A stretch of DNA of 64,000 nucleotides from Chloroflexi bacterium bin20 (GTDB lineage: Bacteria > Chloroflexota > Anaerolineae > Aggregatilineales > Phototrophicaceae), in the NCBI GenBank assembly GCA_002238485.1, contig MPMG01000005.1, forward strand, positions 162,876-226,875, written 5' to 3'. Positions 54,721 through 64,000 of this stretch are shown piece by piece (the stretch's first letter is position 1; every line of letters starts with the position of its first letter). Below the pieces are notes generated by a model. It ran no database searches. It was not told where the DNA came from and worked only from the letters and a program-made list of their open reading frames with translations. Made by a program: the position numbers and the translations under genes.

Positions 54721-55423
54721 AGAAAAACGTTCCATCTACAGCCTATCCGACAATCCGCCCAGCCGACTGTCTGCCACGACGCTGGTTCTGGGCGCGGCGA
54801 TGTACATGGCGCTTTTTGCGCTGCTCTCGTGGATCGTACACATCGTCGGCTTGCAAGAATTGCAGCTGATTGTGGCTGGCGCGGGCATCTGGGGTCCGCT
54901 CTTTTATGTTAGCGTCAAAGCCATGACATTTACTTTTGCGCCGCTTTCCGCTGGGCCCATCCAGTTGGCGGCGGGCTTGCTCTTTGGCATCGAGCTGGGC
55001 ACTTTTTATTCGCTGCTGGGCGAGGTGATCGGCGGCACGATCAATGTCTGGATAGGGCGTCTCTACGGTCGGCCCCTCATCCTGCGTTTCGTCGGCGTGC
55101 AGGGTTTGGAGCGCATTGACAGCTTTTATCATCGCTACCTGAACGACTGGAAGCAGCTGCTCGCCGCGCGCCTGGTGCTTTTCTCCGTCTATGACTTCAT
55201 CAGCTATGCCGTGGGCTTGGGGCGCATACGCCTGCTGGTTTATATTCTGGTTTCCTTCTTCGGGGGCTGGGCGCCGACCTATATCTTTGTCCGCTTCGGC
55301 ACAGAAGTCGCCCAAGATATGCGTGTGCAGCTGGGCATCTATGTTGCGGCAGCGATATTGATCGTCGTCTTCATCCTCTTCCGCCGCCCCATAGAAGGCT
55401 TGCTGGAGCGGTTCAGGAAATAG
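54713..55423 (+). CDS. VTT/SNARE-associated (DedA-like) membrane protein
   Basis: 236 aa, multi-TM, SAGPIQLAAGLLFGIELGTFYSLLGEVIGGTINVWIGRLYGRPLI. Overlaps the prs stop. Confidence 0.75.
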   Translation: MSEEKRSIYSLSDNPPSRLSATTLVLGAAMYMALFALLSWIVHIVGLQELQLIVAGAGIWGPLFYVSVKAMTFTFAPLSAGPIQLAAGLLFGIELGTFYSLLGEVIGGTINVWIGRLYGRPLILRFVGVQGLERIDSFYHRYLNDWKQLLAARLVLFSVYDFISYAVGLGRIRLLVYILVSFFGGWAPTYIFVRFGTEVAQDMRVQLGIYVAAAILIVVFILFRRPIEGLLERFRK

Positions 55424-55478
55424 GCGCCGCGCCCTGTGCTATACTGACGGCAAATAACCGAGGCAAAAGCGACAAGCC

Positions 55479-58286
55479 ATGTTCCGCAAGCTCGTCAAGT
55501 CCATCTTCGGCGACCCTATGCAAAAGGCGCTCGCTAACTACCAAGGCAAAGTCGACCAGATCAACGCGCTGGAGTCGGAATTGCAGCGGCTGGATGACAA
55601 GACGCTCAAAGAAAAGCTGCACAAGCTGAAAACGCAGCGGCAAAACGGCGCTTCTCTGGAAGAAATCTTGCCAGATGTCTTTGCCCTGGTGCGCGAGGCA
55701 TCGGTACGCACGATCGGCTTGCGGCATTATGATGTTCAGCTCATCGGCGGCATCGTCTTGCACGAGGGGCGCATCGCCGAAATGAAGACGGGCGAGGGCA
55801 AAACCCTGGTCGCCACGTTGCCGCTGGTGCTGAATGCGCTGGACGGGCGCGGCGCTCACCTGGTAACGCCCAACGACTACTTGTCCAAGCACGGCTTGCA
55901 GTTCATGGGCCCCATCTATAGCCTGCTCGGTTTGTCGGCTGCGGTCATCCAAAATACCGGCGGGCAGCCCGACAGCGGCTCCTTCCTGTTTGATCTTGAG
56001 TTCATTTCCGACGATGCGCGCTATCAAAACCTGCGTCCTATCAGTCGGCGCGAAGCCTACCAAGCCGATATCCTCTACGGCACAAACAACGAATTCGGCT
56101 TCGACTACCTGCGCGACAACATGGTGCTTTCTCATGAAGGGCTGGTGCAGCGCAACTTGAATTACGCAATCGTTGATGAAGTCGACAACATCCTCATCGA
56201 CGAAGCGCGCACGCCGCTGATCATTTCTGGTCCTTCTGATGAACCATCCGACTTTTATCGCCGTTTTGCTTCTATCGTAAAGCGACTGAAAAAAAGCAGC
56301 GAAGACAGCGTGGATGACGAAGCGCCCGATGGCGATTTTGTACTGGATATCGGCGATCGCATCGTCTATTTGACCGAGCAGGGCGTGGAAAAGGTCGAAA
56401 ATGCCCTGGGCCTTGCGCAGCTCTATCACCCCGACAACGCCGAGATGCTGCCCTATCTGGACAGCTGCCTGCGCGCCCAGACGCTCTTTGAGCGCGACAA
56501 AGAATACATCGTGCAGAATGGCGAAGTCGTTATCGTTGACGACTTTACAGGCAGACTCATGCCGGGCCGACGCTTTTCCGAAGGCTTGCACCAAGCCATC
56601 GAAGCCAAAGAAGGCGTGCAAATCCGCCGTGAGAATATCACCATGGCGACCATCACTTTCCAAAACTTCTTCCGCATGTACAACAAGCTGGCTGGCATGA
56701 CCGGCACAGCGCTCACCGAAGCCGAAGAGTTTGAGAAGACCTACGAACTGGATGTCGTGCCCATTCCCACGCATCGTCCGGTCATCCGCAGCGACGACAA
56801 CGACCTGATCTATGTCAACGAAACATCCAAGTGGAATGCCATTGTCAATGCGATCCAAGAGCATAACCAGCACAAGCAGCCTATCCTGGTCGGCACCGTT
56901 GCGGTCGAAACATCGGAGCGTCTGAGCAAGTATCTGCACAAAGCCAGCATCAAACACGAAGTGCTCAACGCCAAGCAGCACGAAAAAGAAGCCGAGATCA
57001 TCACCCAAGCGGGCCGACCGAGCGCGGTTACCATCGCTACCAACATGGCTGGTCGCGGCGTTGATATCTTGCTGGGCGGCAATCCAGAAGGCCTGGCGCG
57101 CGCCGCACTGCGCCGGCAGGGCATCGACTTGACCGCCGCCAGCGAGAAGCAATGGCAAGAGGCGCTGAAAGAAGCCGAAGCCCAGGTCGAGCGCGACCGT
57201 CAGGTGGTCCTGGAGGCTGGGGGCCTCTTTGTGCTGGGCACAGAACGGCACGATGCGCGCCGCATAGACAACCAGCTGCGCGGACGCTCGGGCAGGCAGG
57301 GAGACCCCGGCGAGTCGCGCTTTTATCTCAGCCTGGATGACGATTTGATGAAGCGCTTCGCCAACGACAATGTCAAACGCCTGATGAAAACCGCCGGCTT
57401 CCCCGAAAACGAAGCCATCCAGCATGGCATGATCAGCAAGTCGATCGAACAGGCGCAGATCCGCGTCGAGGGGCACAACTTCGATATGCGCAAGCGCGTT
57501 GTCGAATACGATGATGTCGTCAACCGCCAGCGCGAAATCATTTATTCGCAGCGCTTGCAGTGGCTGCAAAGAGACGCCGAATCCCTGCACAGCGATTATT
57601 TGGCCATGATTCAGGCGCAGGCCGCCGCCGCCATCGAAGAAGCCTACGCCGCCGACCACAACGGCGATCATCTCGATGCCGGCGCGATGTATCAACAGAT
57701 CGCCAGCGCGGGCTTCCCCCTGCCACAAGATATCAATCCCGAGTCCATAGACGAGCTGGAAGCCGAAGACCTGACCGAGCGCATCAGCCAGCATGTTGCC
57801 GATCTGCTTGATCTAAAGCGGCAGCAGCTGGAAGCGGCGCGCGAAGGACTGATGGAAATCGCCGAACGCCAGACGGTCATTCGCGCCCTGGACCACTACT
57901 GGCAGCGACATTTGACCGACCTGGACATCTTGCGCGAAGGCATCGGCTTGCAAGCGATCGCGCAGAAAGACCCGCTGGTTGAATACCAGCGGCAGGGTTT
58001 CCAGATGTTCCGCGTGGTCGAAGACACGTATCGCAAGGTGGCATCGCGCAATATCTATCTTGTGCAGCCAGCTGTGATGCAGACGCCGCAGCGTCGCCGT
58101 CAAATGCGCGAGCACCATCCAGATGCCGCCTTCAGCCAGGGTGAAAGCCGCAAACAGCAAACCGTGCGCAAAACCAGCCGCCGTCCCGGACCCAACAAAC
58201 CCTGCTGGTGCGGCAGCGGCAAGAAATACAAACACTGCCACCGGCGCGAAGACCAACTTTCGGGCCGCTTCCAACAAGCCGGCTGA
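55479..58286 (+). CDS. secA: preprotein translocase subunit SecA
   Basis: GEGKTLVATLPLVLNAL, VDNILIDEARTPLIISG, GRGVDILLGGN, GRSGRQGDPGESRFYLSLDDDLM, C-terminal SEC-C NKPCWCGSGKKYKHCHR. Confidence 0.98.
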   Translation: MFRKLVKSIFGDPMQKALANYQGKVDQINALESELQRLDDKTLKEKLHKLKTQRQNGASLEEILPDVFALVREASVRTIGLRHYDVQLIGGIVLHEGRIAEMKTGEGKTLVATLPLVLNALDGRGAHLVTPNDYLSKHGLQFMGPIYSLLGLSAAVIQNTGGQPDSGSFLFDLEFISDDARYQNLRPISRREAYQADILYGTNNEFGFDYLRDNMVLSHEGLVQRNLNYAIVDEVDNILIDEARTPLIISGPSDEPSDFYRRFASIVKRLKKSSEDSVDDEAPDGDFVLDIGDRIVYLTEQGVEKVENALGLAQLYHPDNAEMLPYLDSCLRAQTLFERDKEYIVQNGEVVIVDDFTGRLMPGRRFSEGLHQAIEAKEGVQIRRENITMATITFQNFFRMYNKLAGMTGTALTEAEEFEKTYELDVVPIPTHRPVIRSDDNDLIYVNETSKWNAIVNAIQEHNQHKQPILVGTVAVETSERLSKYLHKASIKHEVLNAKQHEKEAEIITQAGRPSAVTIATNMAGRGVDILLGGNPEGLARAALRRQGIDLTAASEKQWQEALKEAEAQVERDRQVVLEAGGLFVLGTERHDARRIDNQLRGRSGRQGDPGESRFYLSLDDDLMKRFANDNVKRLMKTAGFPENEAIQHGMISKSIEQAQIRVEGHNFDMRKRVVEYDDVVNRQREIIYSQRLQWLQRDAESLHSDYLAMIQAQAAAAIEEAYAADHNGDHLDAGAMYQQIASAGFPLPQDINPESIDELEAEDLTERISQHVADLLDLKRQQLEAAREGLMEIAERQTVIRALDHYWQRHLTDLDILREGIGLQAIAQKDPLVEYQRQGFQMFRVVEDTYRKVASRNIYLVQPAVMQTPQRRRQMREHHPDAAFSQGESRKQQTVRKTSRRPGPNKPCWCGSGKKYKHCHRREDQLSGRFQQAG

Positions 58287-58299
58287 GCCTCGCCCAGTC

Positions 58300-59145
58300 A
58301 TGTGGCGCATCGGCGATTTCGAGCTGCATTTGTTCAACGATGCCAGCGCCTGGGTCGATCCCGGCGGCATGTTCGGCCTCGTGCCACGGGCTTTGTGGTC
58401 GCGTTATTATGCGGTCGACCAACGACAGCTTTTGCAAACGGCGAATCACAACCTGCTGATCCGCGCGCGCGGGCGCAACATTCTCGTCGATACGGGCTTT
58501 GGCAATTGCCTGAGCGAAACGCAGCGCAAACGCCGCAGCATCACGCAATTTGATGGCACGCATGCAGGTTTGGCTGCGCTGGGAATCGCGGCCAGCGATA
58601 TCGACCTGGTCGTCAACACGCACTTGCACGATGATCACTGCACGGGCAATTTTCGGCTGGATGCAAATGGCGATCCCCAGCCCGCCTTCCCCAAAGCCCG
58701 TTATGTGGTGCAGCGCCGCGAATATGCCGAGGCCTGCGCGCCCAACGAACGCACGCGCGCCACCTACCTGCCGGCAAATTACCGACCGCTATATGAATCC
58801 GGTCAGCTGCAGTTGCTGGATGGTGATACCGAAGTCTTGCCGGGCATAGACGCGCTGGTGACGCCAGGCCACACGCCGGCGCACATGAGTCTGCGCATTA
58901 GCAGCCAGCATGAGCACGCCGCATTCGTCTGCGATCTGGCTTCGCTGGCCATACACTTTGAAAGGCTGGCTTGGATGAGCGCCTACGATGTCGAGCCACT
59001 GGTAACGCTGGAGACCAAACGTCGCTGGCAGCCCTGGGCCTTGGACAGTAATGCACTGCTCATCTTCCCGCACGATGCCAAGACGCCGGCCGGACGATTA
59101 ATTTTGGGCGAAAAGGGGCGTCCGCGGCTGGTCGCTGTCGACTGA
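58300..59145 (+). CDS. MBL-fold metallo-hydrolase
   Basis: VVNTHLHDDHCTGN (HxHxDH), TPGHTPAHMSL, FVCDLASL. ATG at 58300. Confidence 0.88.
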   Translation: MWRIGDFELHLFNDASAWVDPGGMFGLVPRALWSRYYAVDQRQLLQTANHNLLIRARGRNILVDTGFGNCLSETQRKRRSITQFDGTHAGLAALGIAASDIDLVVNTHLHDDHCTGNFRLDANGDPQPAFPKARYVVQRREYAEACAPNERTRATYLPANYRPLYESGQLQLLDGDTEVLPGIDALVTPGHTPAHMSLRISSQHEHAAFVCDLASLAIHFERLAWMSAYDVEPLVTLETKRRWQPWALDSNALLIFPHDAKTPAGRLILGEKGRPRLVAVD

Positions 59146-59161
59146 GGCAATCCGCCGACGG

Positions 59162-59989
59162 TCACTTTGATGATTCTGGCTGACAGTCGGGGCAGAAATG
59201 CGTTCCGCGCTGGGCCACGCGGATCTTGTTGATGTTCCTGCCGCAACGCAGGCAGGGCTGCTCGGCCCGTCCATAGACAAAGAAGTGATTCTGCGAGCTT
59301 CCTTTGTCGCCATCGGGCTTGCGATACCAATTGATGCTGGCGCCTTCGTGCTCAATGCCGGTTTGCAGCGCCTGCCGCAATGTCCCGTGCAAGCGCGCCG
59401 CTTCGTCGTCCGTTAGCGAACCGGCAGGGCGGGCAGGATGGATGCCCGCGCGAAACAGCGCCTCATCGGCATAGATATTGCCAAGTCCCGCCACGAACTC
59501 CTGTTGCAGCAGCCGTGCTTTGATCGCCAGCCGGCGTCCCTGCAATCCCGCGCGAAAACCGGCAATTGTGAAATTGCCCCCGAGCGGCTCGGGACCCAGG
59601 TGGCTAAGCAGCTCCGACACATCGTCTGTCAGGTAGACGCGCCCGAATTTGCGCACATCCGAGAATCGCAGTTGCCAGCCCTGATCCAGATCAAAGCGCA
59701 CATGCACCCACCGGTCTGCTTCGTGCCCTGCATCAGCTGCCGCCACATACAGCCGCCCCGACATCTTCAGATGAATCACCAATGTGTCATGATCCAGATG
59801 GATCAAGATATATTTGCCGCGCCGACCTATGCTTCTCACGACTTGTCCAGCCACTCGCGCCGCAAACTCATCGGGCGCAGGCGAATGAATGGCCCGCTGC
59901 CAATTGTGCCACATGGCTGTTATGCGCCGCCCGACCAGTGGCTCGCGCAAGCCGCGTACAACGGTCTCGACTTCTGGCAGCTCGGGCAT
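59162..59989 (-). CDS. mutM: formamidopyrimidine-DNA glycosylase
   Basis: MPELPEVETVVRGL, LLQQEFVAGLGNIYADEALFRAGIHP, C-terminal zinc finger CLRCGRNINKIRVAQRGTHFCPDCQ. Confidence 0.96.
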   Translation of the reverse strand: MPELPEVETVVRGLREPLVGRRITAMWHNWQRAIHSPAPDEFAARVAGQVVRSIGRRGKYILIHLDHDTLVIHLKMSGRLYVAAADAGHEADRWVHVRFDLDQGWQLRFSDVRKFGRVYLTDDVSELLSHLGPEPLGGNFTIAGFRAGLQGRRLAIKARLLQQEFVAGLGNIYADEALFRAGIHPARPAGSLTDDEAARLHGTLRQALQTGIEHEGASINWYRKPDGDKGSSQNHFFVYGRAEQPCLRCGRNINKIRVAQRGTHFCPDCQPESSK

Positions 59990-60078
59990 GAATTCTCGTC
60001 AAAATCGCTGGGCAGTTTTGCTATAATACGCGCGCGAGACGGCGATTCCTACCCAAGAAAATCCGCAGAAGCGAGCTT

Positions 60079-63000
60079 ATGGCCGGCGACTTCGTACACT
60101 TGCATGTGCACAGCGAGTTCTCGTTATTGGATGGTCAAAGCCGCATCAAGCAACTGGTCGCGCGCGCGAAAGAGCTGGACATGCCGGCATTGGGGATCAC
60201 CGATCACGGCGTCATGTTCGGCGTGCTGGACTTTTACCGCGCTTGCACGGATGCTGGTATCACGCCAGTTGTGGGCATGGAAGCCTACCTTGCGCCGCGA
60301 GGCATGACCGACCGCGACCCCCGCCACGACCGCGAAGCCCACCATCTGCTGCTGCTGGCGAAGAATATGCGCGGTTATCAGAACCTGCTGACGATCGCCT
60401 CGGCCGCCCAGCTGGATGGCTTCTATTATCGTCCGCGCATCGACAAAGAGTATCTGGCTGCCCACGCCGAGGGTCTCATCGCTACCAGTGGCTGCCTGGC
60501 TGCGGAAATCCCGCGCTTGGCAAGCAAGGGCAATTTTGACGCCGCGCGCCAGCAGATTGGCTGGTATCAAGATGTCTTTGGCAGCGACAACTTCTTCCTG
60601 GAGCTGCAAGGGCATGACATTCCCGACCTGCATGAGCTGAACCGCTGGCTTTGCGAGTATCGAAGCAGCGGGCACAGCGCCGTCCAACTGGTGGCCAGCA
60701 ACGATGTGCATTATGTCGACAAGGACGATGCCGACGCCCACGATACCTTGCTGTGCATCCAAACCAGCAGCCTGAAGTCCGAGCAGGACCGCATGCGCAT
60801 GTTGCCAGCGAGCAGCTACTATCTGAAATCTGCCCAAGAAATGCGCGCCGACTTCGCCGATCTGCCTGCCGAACTGATCGATGAGGCATTTGCCAATTCA
60901 CTGCGGATCGCGCAGATGACGGATATCGACCTGACGCCCAAGGGCTATCACCTGCCGACTTTCCCTGTACCAGACGGCTTCGATGAAGCCAGCTACCTGC
61001 GTCATCTGACCGAAATCGGCATGGCTTGGCGCTTTGGGGGCAACTGGCAGCGAGAGCGAGCTTTCCAGGAGCGCATCGACCGCGAGCTGAACATCATCCA
61101 CAGTATGGGCTTCGACAGCTATTTTCTGATCGTGTGGGACTTGTGCGAATTCGCGCGCCACGCCGATATCTGGTGGAATGTGCGCGGTTCTGGGGCAGCC
61201 TCATTGGTCGCCTACAGCCTGGGCATCACCAATATCGACCCGATCCAAAACGGCTTGCTTTTCGAGCGATTCCTTAATCCCGGCCGCGTCAGCATGCCCG
61301 ATATTGACCTGGACTATCCCGACGACCGCCGCGGCGAGATGATCGCCTACACAGCCATGAAGTATGGCGAAGACAAAGTCGCTGCCATCATCACCTTCGG
61401 CACCATGGGCGCAAAAGCGGCTGTGCGCGATGTCGGACGCGCCCTGGATGTCGATCTGGGTCTGATCAATCGCGCTGCTGCCCTCATCCCGCAAGAGGCG
61501 CGCCAAAAGAAAATCCGCGAGTATGTCGATGCCAGCCCGGAGCTGAAAGCGCTGTATCAGGACGAGCCGCAGCTGCAGCGCGTCATCGACACAGCCATCG
61601 AATTGCAGGGCATGACACGCCACGCTTCCACGCACGCGGCCGGCGTGATCGTCGCCGATCGCCCCTTGGTCGAGCTGGTGCCTCTGCATCGCATCACCGG
61701 CAAAGATCCCTCGGGCGGCGCGCTGAAAGCCGTGACGCAATTCCCCATGGAAACTGCCGAGTCCATCGGCTTGCTCAAGATCGACTTTTTGGGTTTGTCC
61801 ACGTTGACCATCATGCGCAAAGCCTGTGAGTTGATCGCCAGACACCACGGCGTACATTATTCTTTCGACAACATTCCTTATCGCCATGACGATGCCACTG
61901 CCGAAGAGCGCGCGCGCCTGGATGTTGCCTTCGAGATGCTGGGTCGTGGCGAGACGGTGGGTGTCTTCCAGGTCGAATCCGGCGGCATGCAGCAGATGCT
62001 TCGGGGCATGCGTCCGCGCGCCTTTGAGAATATCGTGGCAGCTATCTCGTTGTATCGTCCCGGACCCATGGACTATATCCCCGCCTATTGCCGCCGCATG
62101 CACGGCGACGAAGAGATCAAACCCCTGCACCCGCGTCTGGAACCCATCCTTCGCGAGACCTACGGCATCTGTGTGTATCAGGAACAGATCGTACAAATCG
62201 CTGGCGAGCTTTTTGGCTACGAACTGGGCGAAGCCGACTTGATGCGTCGCGCGGTATCCAAGAAAAAAGCCGAAGACCTCAACAAGCACAAAGCCATTTT
62301 CATCGAACGCGGTCCAGAAAACGGAATCCCCGCCGATGACGCCGCCGCCATCTTCGACATGATCGCCGAATTCGCCAATTACGGCTTCAACAAGGCTCAC
62401 GCCGCCGACTACGCGGTCATCACCGTGCAGACAGCCTACCTCAAGTGCCACTATCCCGACGAGTATATGACCGCCATTTTGAGCGTGCAGCGCGATGACC
62501 TGGGCAAAGTCTCGACTGTGCTGGAAGAATGCCGCCGCTTGCACATCCCCATCTTGCCGCCCGATGTCAACAGCAGCCAGCTGGACTTTGATATCGAAAG
62601 CGGCGACGATGGCAAACGCGCGATCCGCTTTGGCTTGGCTGCCGTGAAGAATGCCAGCGTTTTTGCTGCGCGAGACCTGATCGCCCAGCGCGGTGAGCTG
62701 CCATTTGATAACCTGACCGATTTTTGCCAGCGCGTCGACTTGCGAAAAGTCGGCAAACGCTCGCTGGAAAGCCTCATCAAAGTGGGCGCGATGGATGCTT
62801 TTGGCACGCGCGCCAGCCTCTTGCAAGCCCTGGACGGCATCATCAGCGCCAGCGGTAAGCACCACCACGACCTGGAAGTCGGGCAGATCCAAATGTTTGG
62901 CGATGCCGCCAGCAGCCCCGACAATTTCGCCGAGTTTCATCACATCGACGAAGTGCACCCGCGCGATCGTTTGAAGTGGGAGAAAGAGTTGCTGGGCTTT

Positions 63001-63873
63001 TACCTGACAGGCCGCCCGGCCGACCGCCACCGCGAGCAGTTGGCACAGCAAAATCTGCAATCGATCGCCGAACTGAAGAGCCCGGCGCTGAAAAAGCCCG
63101 AGCGTGTTCGCGTTGCTGGCGAAATCACGGCGCTGCGCAGGCTCACAACCCGTAATGGCGATCCTATGGCTGTGCTGAGTCTGGAAGATTGGCACGACAG
63201 CGCAGGCATCATAGAAGTTGTGCTCTTCCCGGACACCTTCAGCAAAGTTGTGGAGACCTATGCCAGCGCCAGCCAGACAGCAGCCGAAGGCGCGCGTGAA
63301 CTGGCTATCGGCGAAATCGTGCTGATCAGCGGGCGCTACGACGACAGCCGCGGCGAAGCGCAGATCATCGCCGATCAGCTGCGCCTGGATTTCAGCGCTG
63401 TCAGCGCAGAGAGCGCAGCCACACCATACGACCAACCGCCGCCGGACTGGGCTCAAGAAGACATGCCGCCGCCGCCAGATGCCTTCCCCGATCCATCGCC
63501 ACCCGCCGAGCCAACACCAGCGCTTGCTCCTAACGACGAGCCGGCCTGGGCGAATGGCGCGAGCAACCTGAGCTTGCCCGACCACGATGATGGTCTTCCA
63601 AGCAGACCGCCGCGCACGATTACCGTGACGCTGGAAGCTACTGCCGACATCGACAAAGACCGCCGCAAGCTCGAGCGCATCCACCGCTGCTGTGTGGCAT
63701 TCCCTGGCAAAGACCGCTTCCGAATCATTATCGTCCGCGAGGATGATCGCACTGTCTTGCGCTTCCCCGACCACAGCACCGATATTTGCGACGAGCTCCA
63801 CCACGCTCTGCTTGAGATCGTGGGAAAGGGCGAATTGGTGCAGGTTGCGGAGACTAGCGTAAGCGGGACTTAA
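60079..63873 (+). CDS. dnaE: DNA polymerase III subunit alpha
   Basis: PHP domain LHVHSEFSLLDG, RGSGAASLVAYSLGITNIDPI, FLNPGRVSMPDIDLDYPDDRRGEMI, HASTHAAGVIV, RAVSKKKAEDL, YGFNKAHAADYAVITVQTAYLKCHYPDEYM. Confidence 0.98.
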   Translation: MAGDFVHLHVHSEFSLLDGQSRIKQLVARAKELDMPALGITDHGVMFGVLDFYRACTDAGITPVVGMEAYLAPRGMTDRDPRHDREAHHLLLLAKNMRGYQNLLTIASAAQLDGFYYRPRIDKEYLAAHAEGLIATSGCLAAEIPRLASKGNFDAARQQIGWYQDVFGSDNFFLELQGHDIPDLHELNRWLCEYRSSGHSAVQLVASNDVHYVDKDDADAHDTLLCIQTSSLKSEQDRMRMLPASSYYLKSAQEMRADFADLPAELIDEAFANSLRIAQMTDIDLTPKGYHLPTFPVPDGFDEASYLRHLTEIGMAWRFGGNWQRERAFQERIDRELNIIHSMGFDSYFLIVWDLCEFARHADIWWNVRGSGAASLVAYSLGITNIDPIQNGLLFERFLNPGRVSMPDIDLDYPDDRRGEMIAYTAMKYGEDKVAAIITFGTMGAKAAVRDVGRALDVDLGLINRAAALIPQEARQKKIREYVDASPELKALYQDEPQLQRVIDTAIELQGMTRHASTHAAGVIVADRPLVELVPLHRITGKDPSGGALKAVTQFPMETAESIGLLKIDFLGLSTLTIMRKACELIARHHGVHYSFDNIPYRHDDATAEERARLDVAFEMLGRGETVGVFQVESGGMQQMLRGMRPRAFENIVAAISLYRPGPMDYIPAYCRRMHGDEEIKPLHPRLEPILRETYGICVYQEQIVQIAGELFGYELGEADLMRRAVSKKKAEDLNKHKAIFIERGPENGIPADDAAAIFDMIAEFANYGFNKAHAADYAVITVQTAYLKCHYPDEYMTAILSVQRDDLGKVSTVLEECRRLHIPILPPDVNSSQLDFDIESGDDGKRAIRFGLAAVKNASVFAARDLIAQRGELPFDNLTDFCQRVDLRKVGKRSLESLIKVGAMDAFGTRASLLQALDGIISASGKHHHDLEVGQIQMFGDAASSPDNFAEFHHIDEVHPRDRLKWEKELLGFYLTGRPADRHREQLAQQNLQSIAELKSPALKKPERVRVAGEITALRRLTTRNGDPMAVLSLEDWHDSAGIIEVVLFPDTFSKVVETYASASQTAAEGARELAIGEIVLISGRYDDSRGEAQIIADQLRLDFSAVSAESAATPYDQPPPDWAQEDMPPPPDAFPDPSPPAEPTPALAPNDEPAWANGASNLSLPDHDDGLPSRPPRTITVTLEATADIDKDRRKLERIHRCCVAFPGKDRFRIIIVREDDRTVLRFPDHSTDICDELHHALLEIVGKGELVQVAETSVSGT

Positions 63874-63888
63874 CCCAGGGCAATCGCA

Positions 63889-64000
63889 TCAAATCTGCGA
63901 GAGCAGCTTTAGCCGGAAGTTGTCATCGAGCGCGGCGCGATAGCGTTTTTGTCTCAAGCTGCCCTTGGATGTATCCTGTTTCAAGATATTCAGGCTGATT
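63889..64000 (-). mobile_element. C-terminus of ISAs1-like transposase, truncated by window edge
   Basis: Minus-strand translation ISLNILKQDTSKGSLRQKRYRAALDDNFRLKLLSQI* resembles the C-terminus of ISAs1-family DDE transposases (NLLKQ...KRxRAxxDxxxLxxLL). Confidence 0.6.

Noticed and set aside
61201-63804. 867-aa antisense ORF as a real gene
   Set aside because: Opposite dnaE, which is fully recognisable. The antisense translation shows no domain signature and fits shadow-ORF expectations.
1-64000. Defence island, prophage, CRISPR array or secondary-metabolite cluster
   Set aside because: No phage structural genes, cas genes, restriction-modification pairs, NRPS/PKS modules or repeat-spacer patterns were seen. 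The HNH protein stands alone.

Overview
The window is 64 kb of GC-rich, gene-dense bacterial chromosome. Gene content suggests Chloroflexota/Anaerolineae-like, but that is inference only; no rRNA or marker tree was available. It is mostly housekeeping. Main blocks are: an M20 peptidase and a LysE exporter; a sparsely coding stretch (~2.2-3.4 kb) with a 58-nt poly-G tract and a G4 motif; an HNH nuclease and an APH(9)-like kinase; a very large alpha-2-macroglobulin (A2M) family protein; PhyH plus two FemAB-like genes; a membrane-arm-only complex I cluster (nuoA-H-J-K-L-M-M-N) running into an Fo-only ATP synthase cluster (atpZ-like, atpB, atpE, atpF); a MurE-like ligase and glycan genes; proS; a large NYN-domain protein; rpsO-pnp; methyltransferases; two tandem S1-domain genes, rpsU and infA; hrcA-grpE-dnaK-dnaJ-prmA-ubiE on the minus strand; trxA; prs; secA; mutM; dnaE; and the C-terminus of an ISAs1-like transposase at the right edge. 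The most notable observations are: (1) a four-antiporter complex I arm with an apparently lengthened NuoL lateral helix, joined to Fo genes without their catalytic modules; (2) AtpF fused to a delta/OSCP C-terminal-like domain, and AtpB with a ~155-aa hydrophilic insertion; (3) a NYN protein that appears to carry a degenerate second NYN copy at its N-terminus; (4) an A2M whose thioester motif is CTAS instead of CxEQ; (5) a start-less secreted-protein ORF interrupted by a poly-G/C tract (frame switch or assembly artefact). No CRISPR array, tRNA, rRNA or obvious defence island was found.
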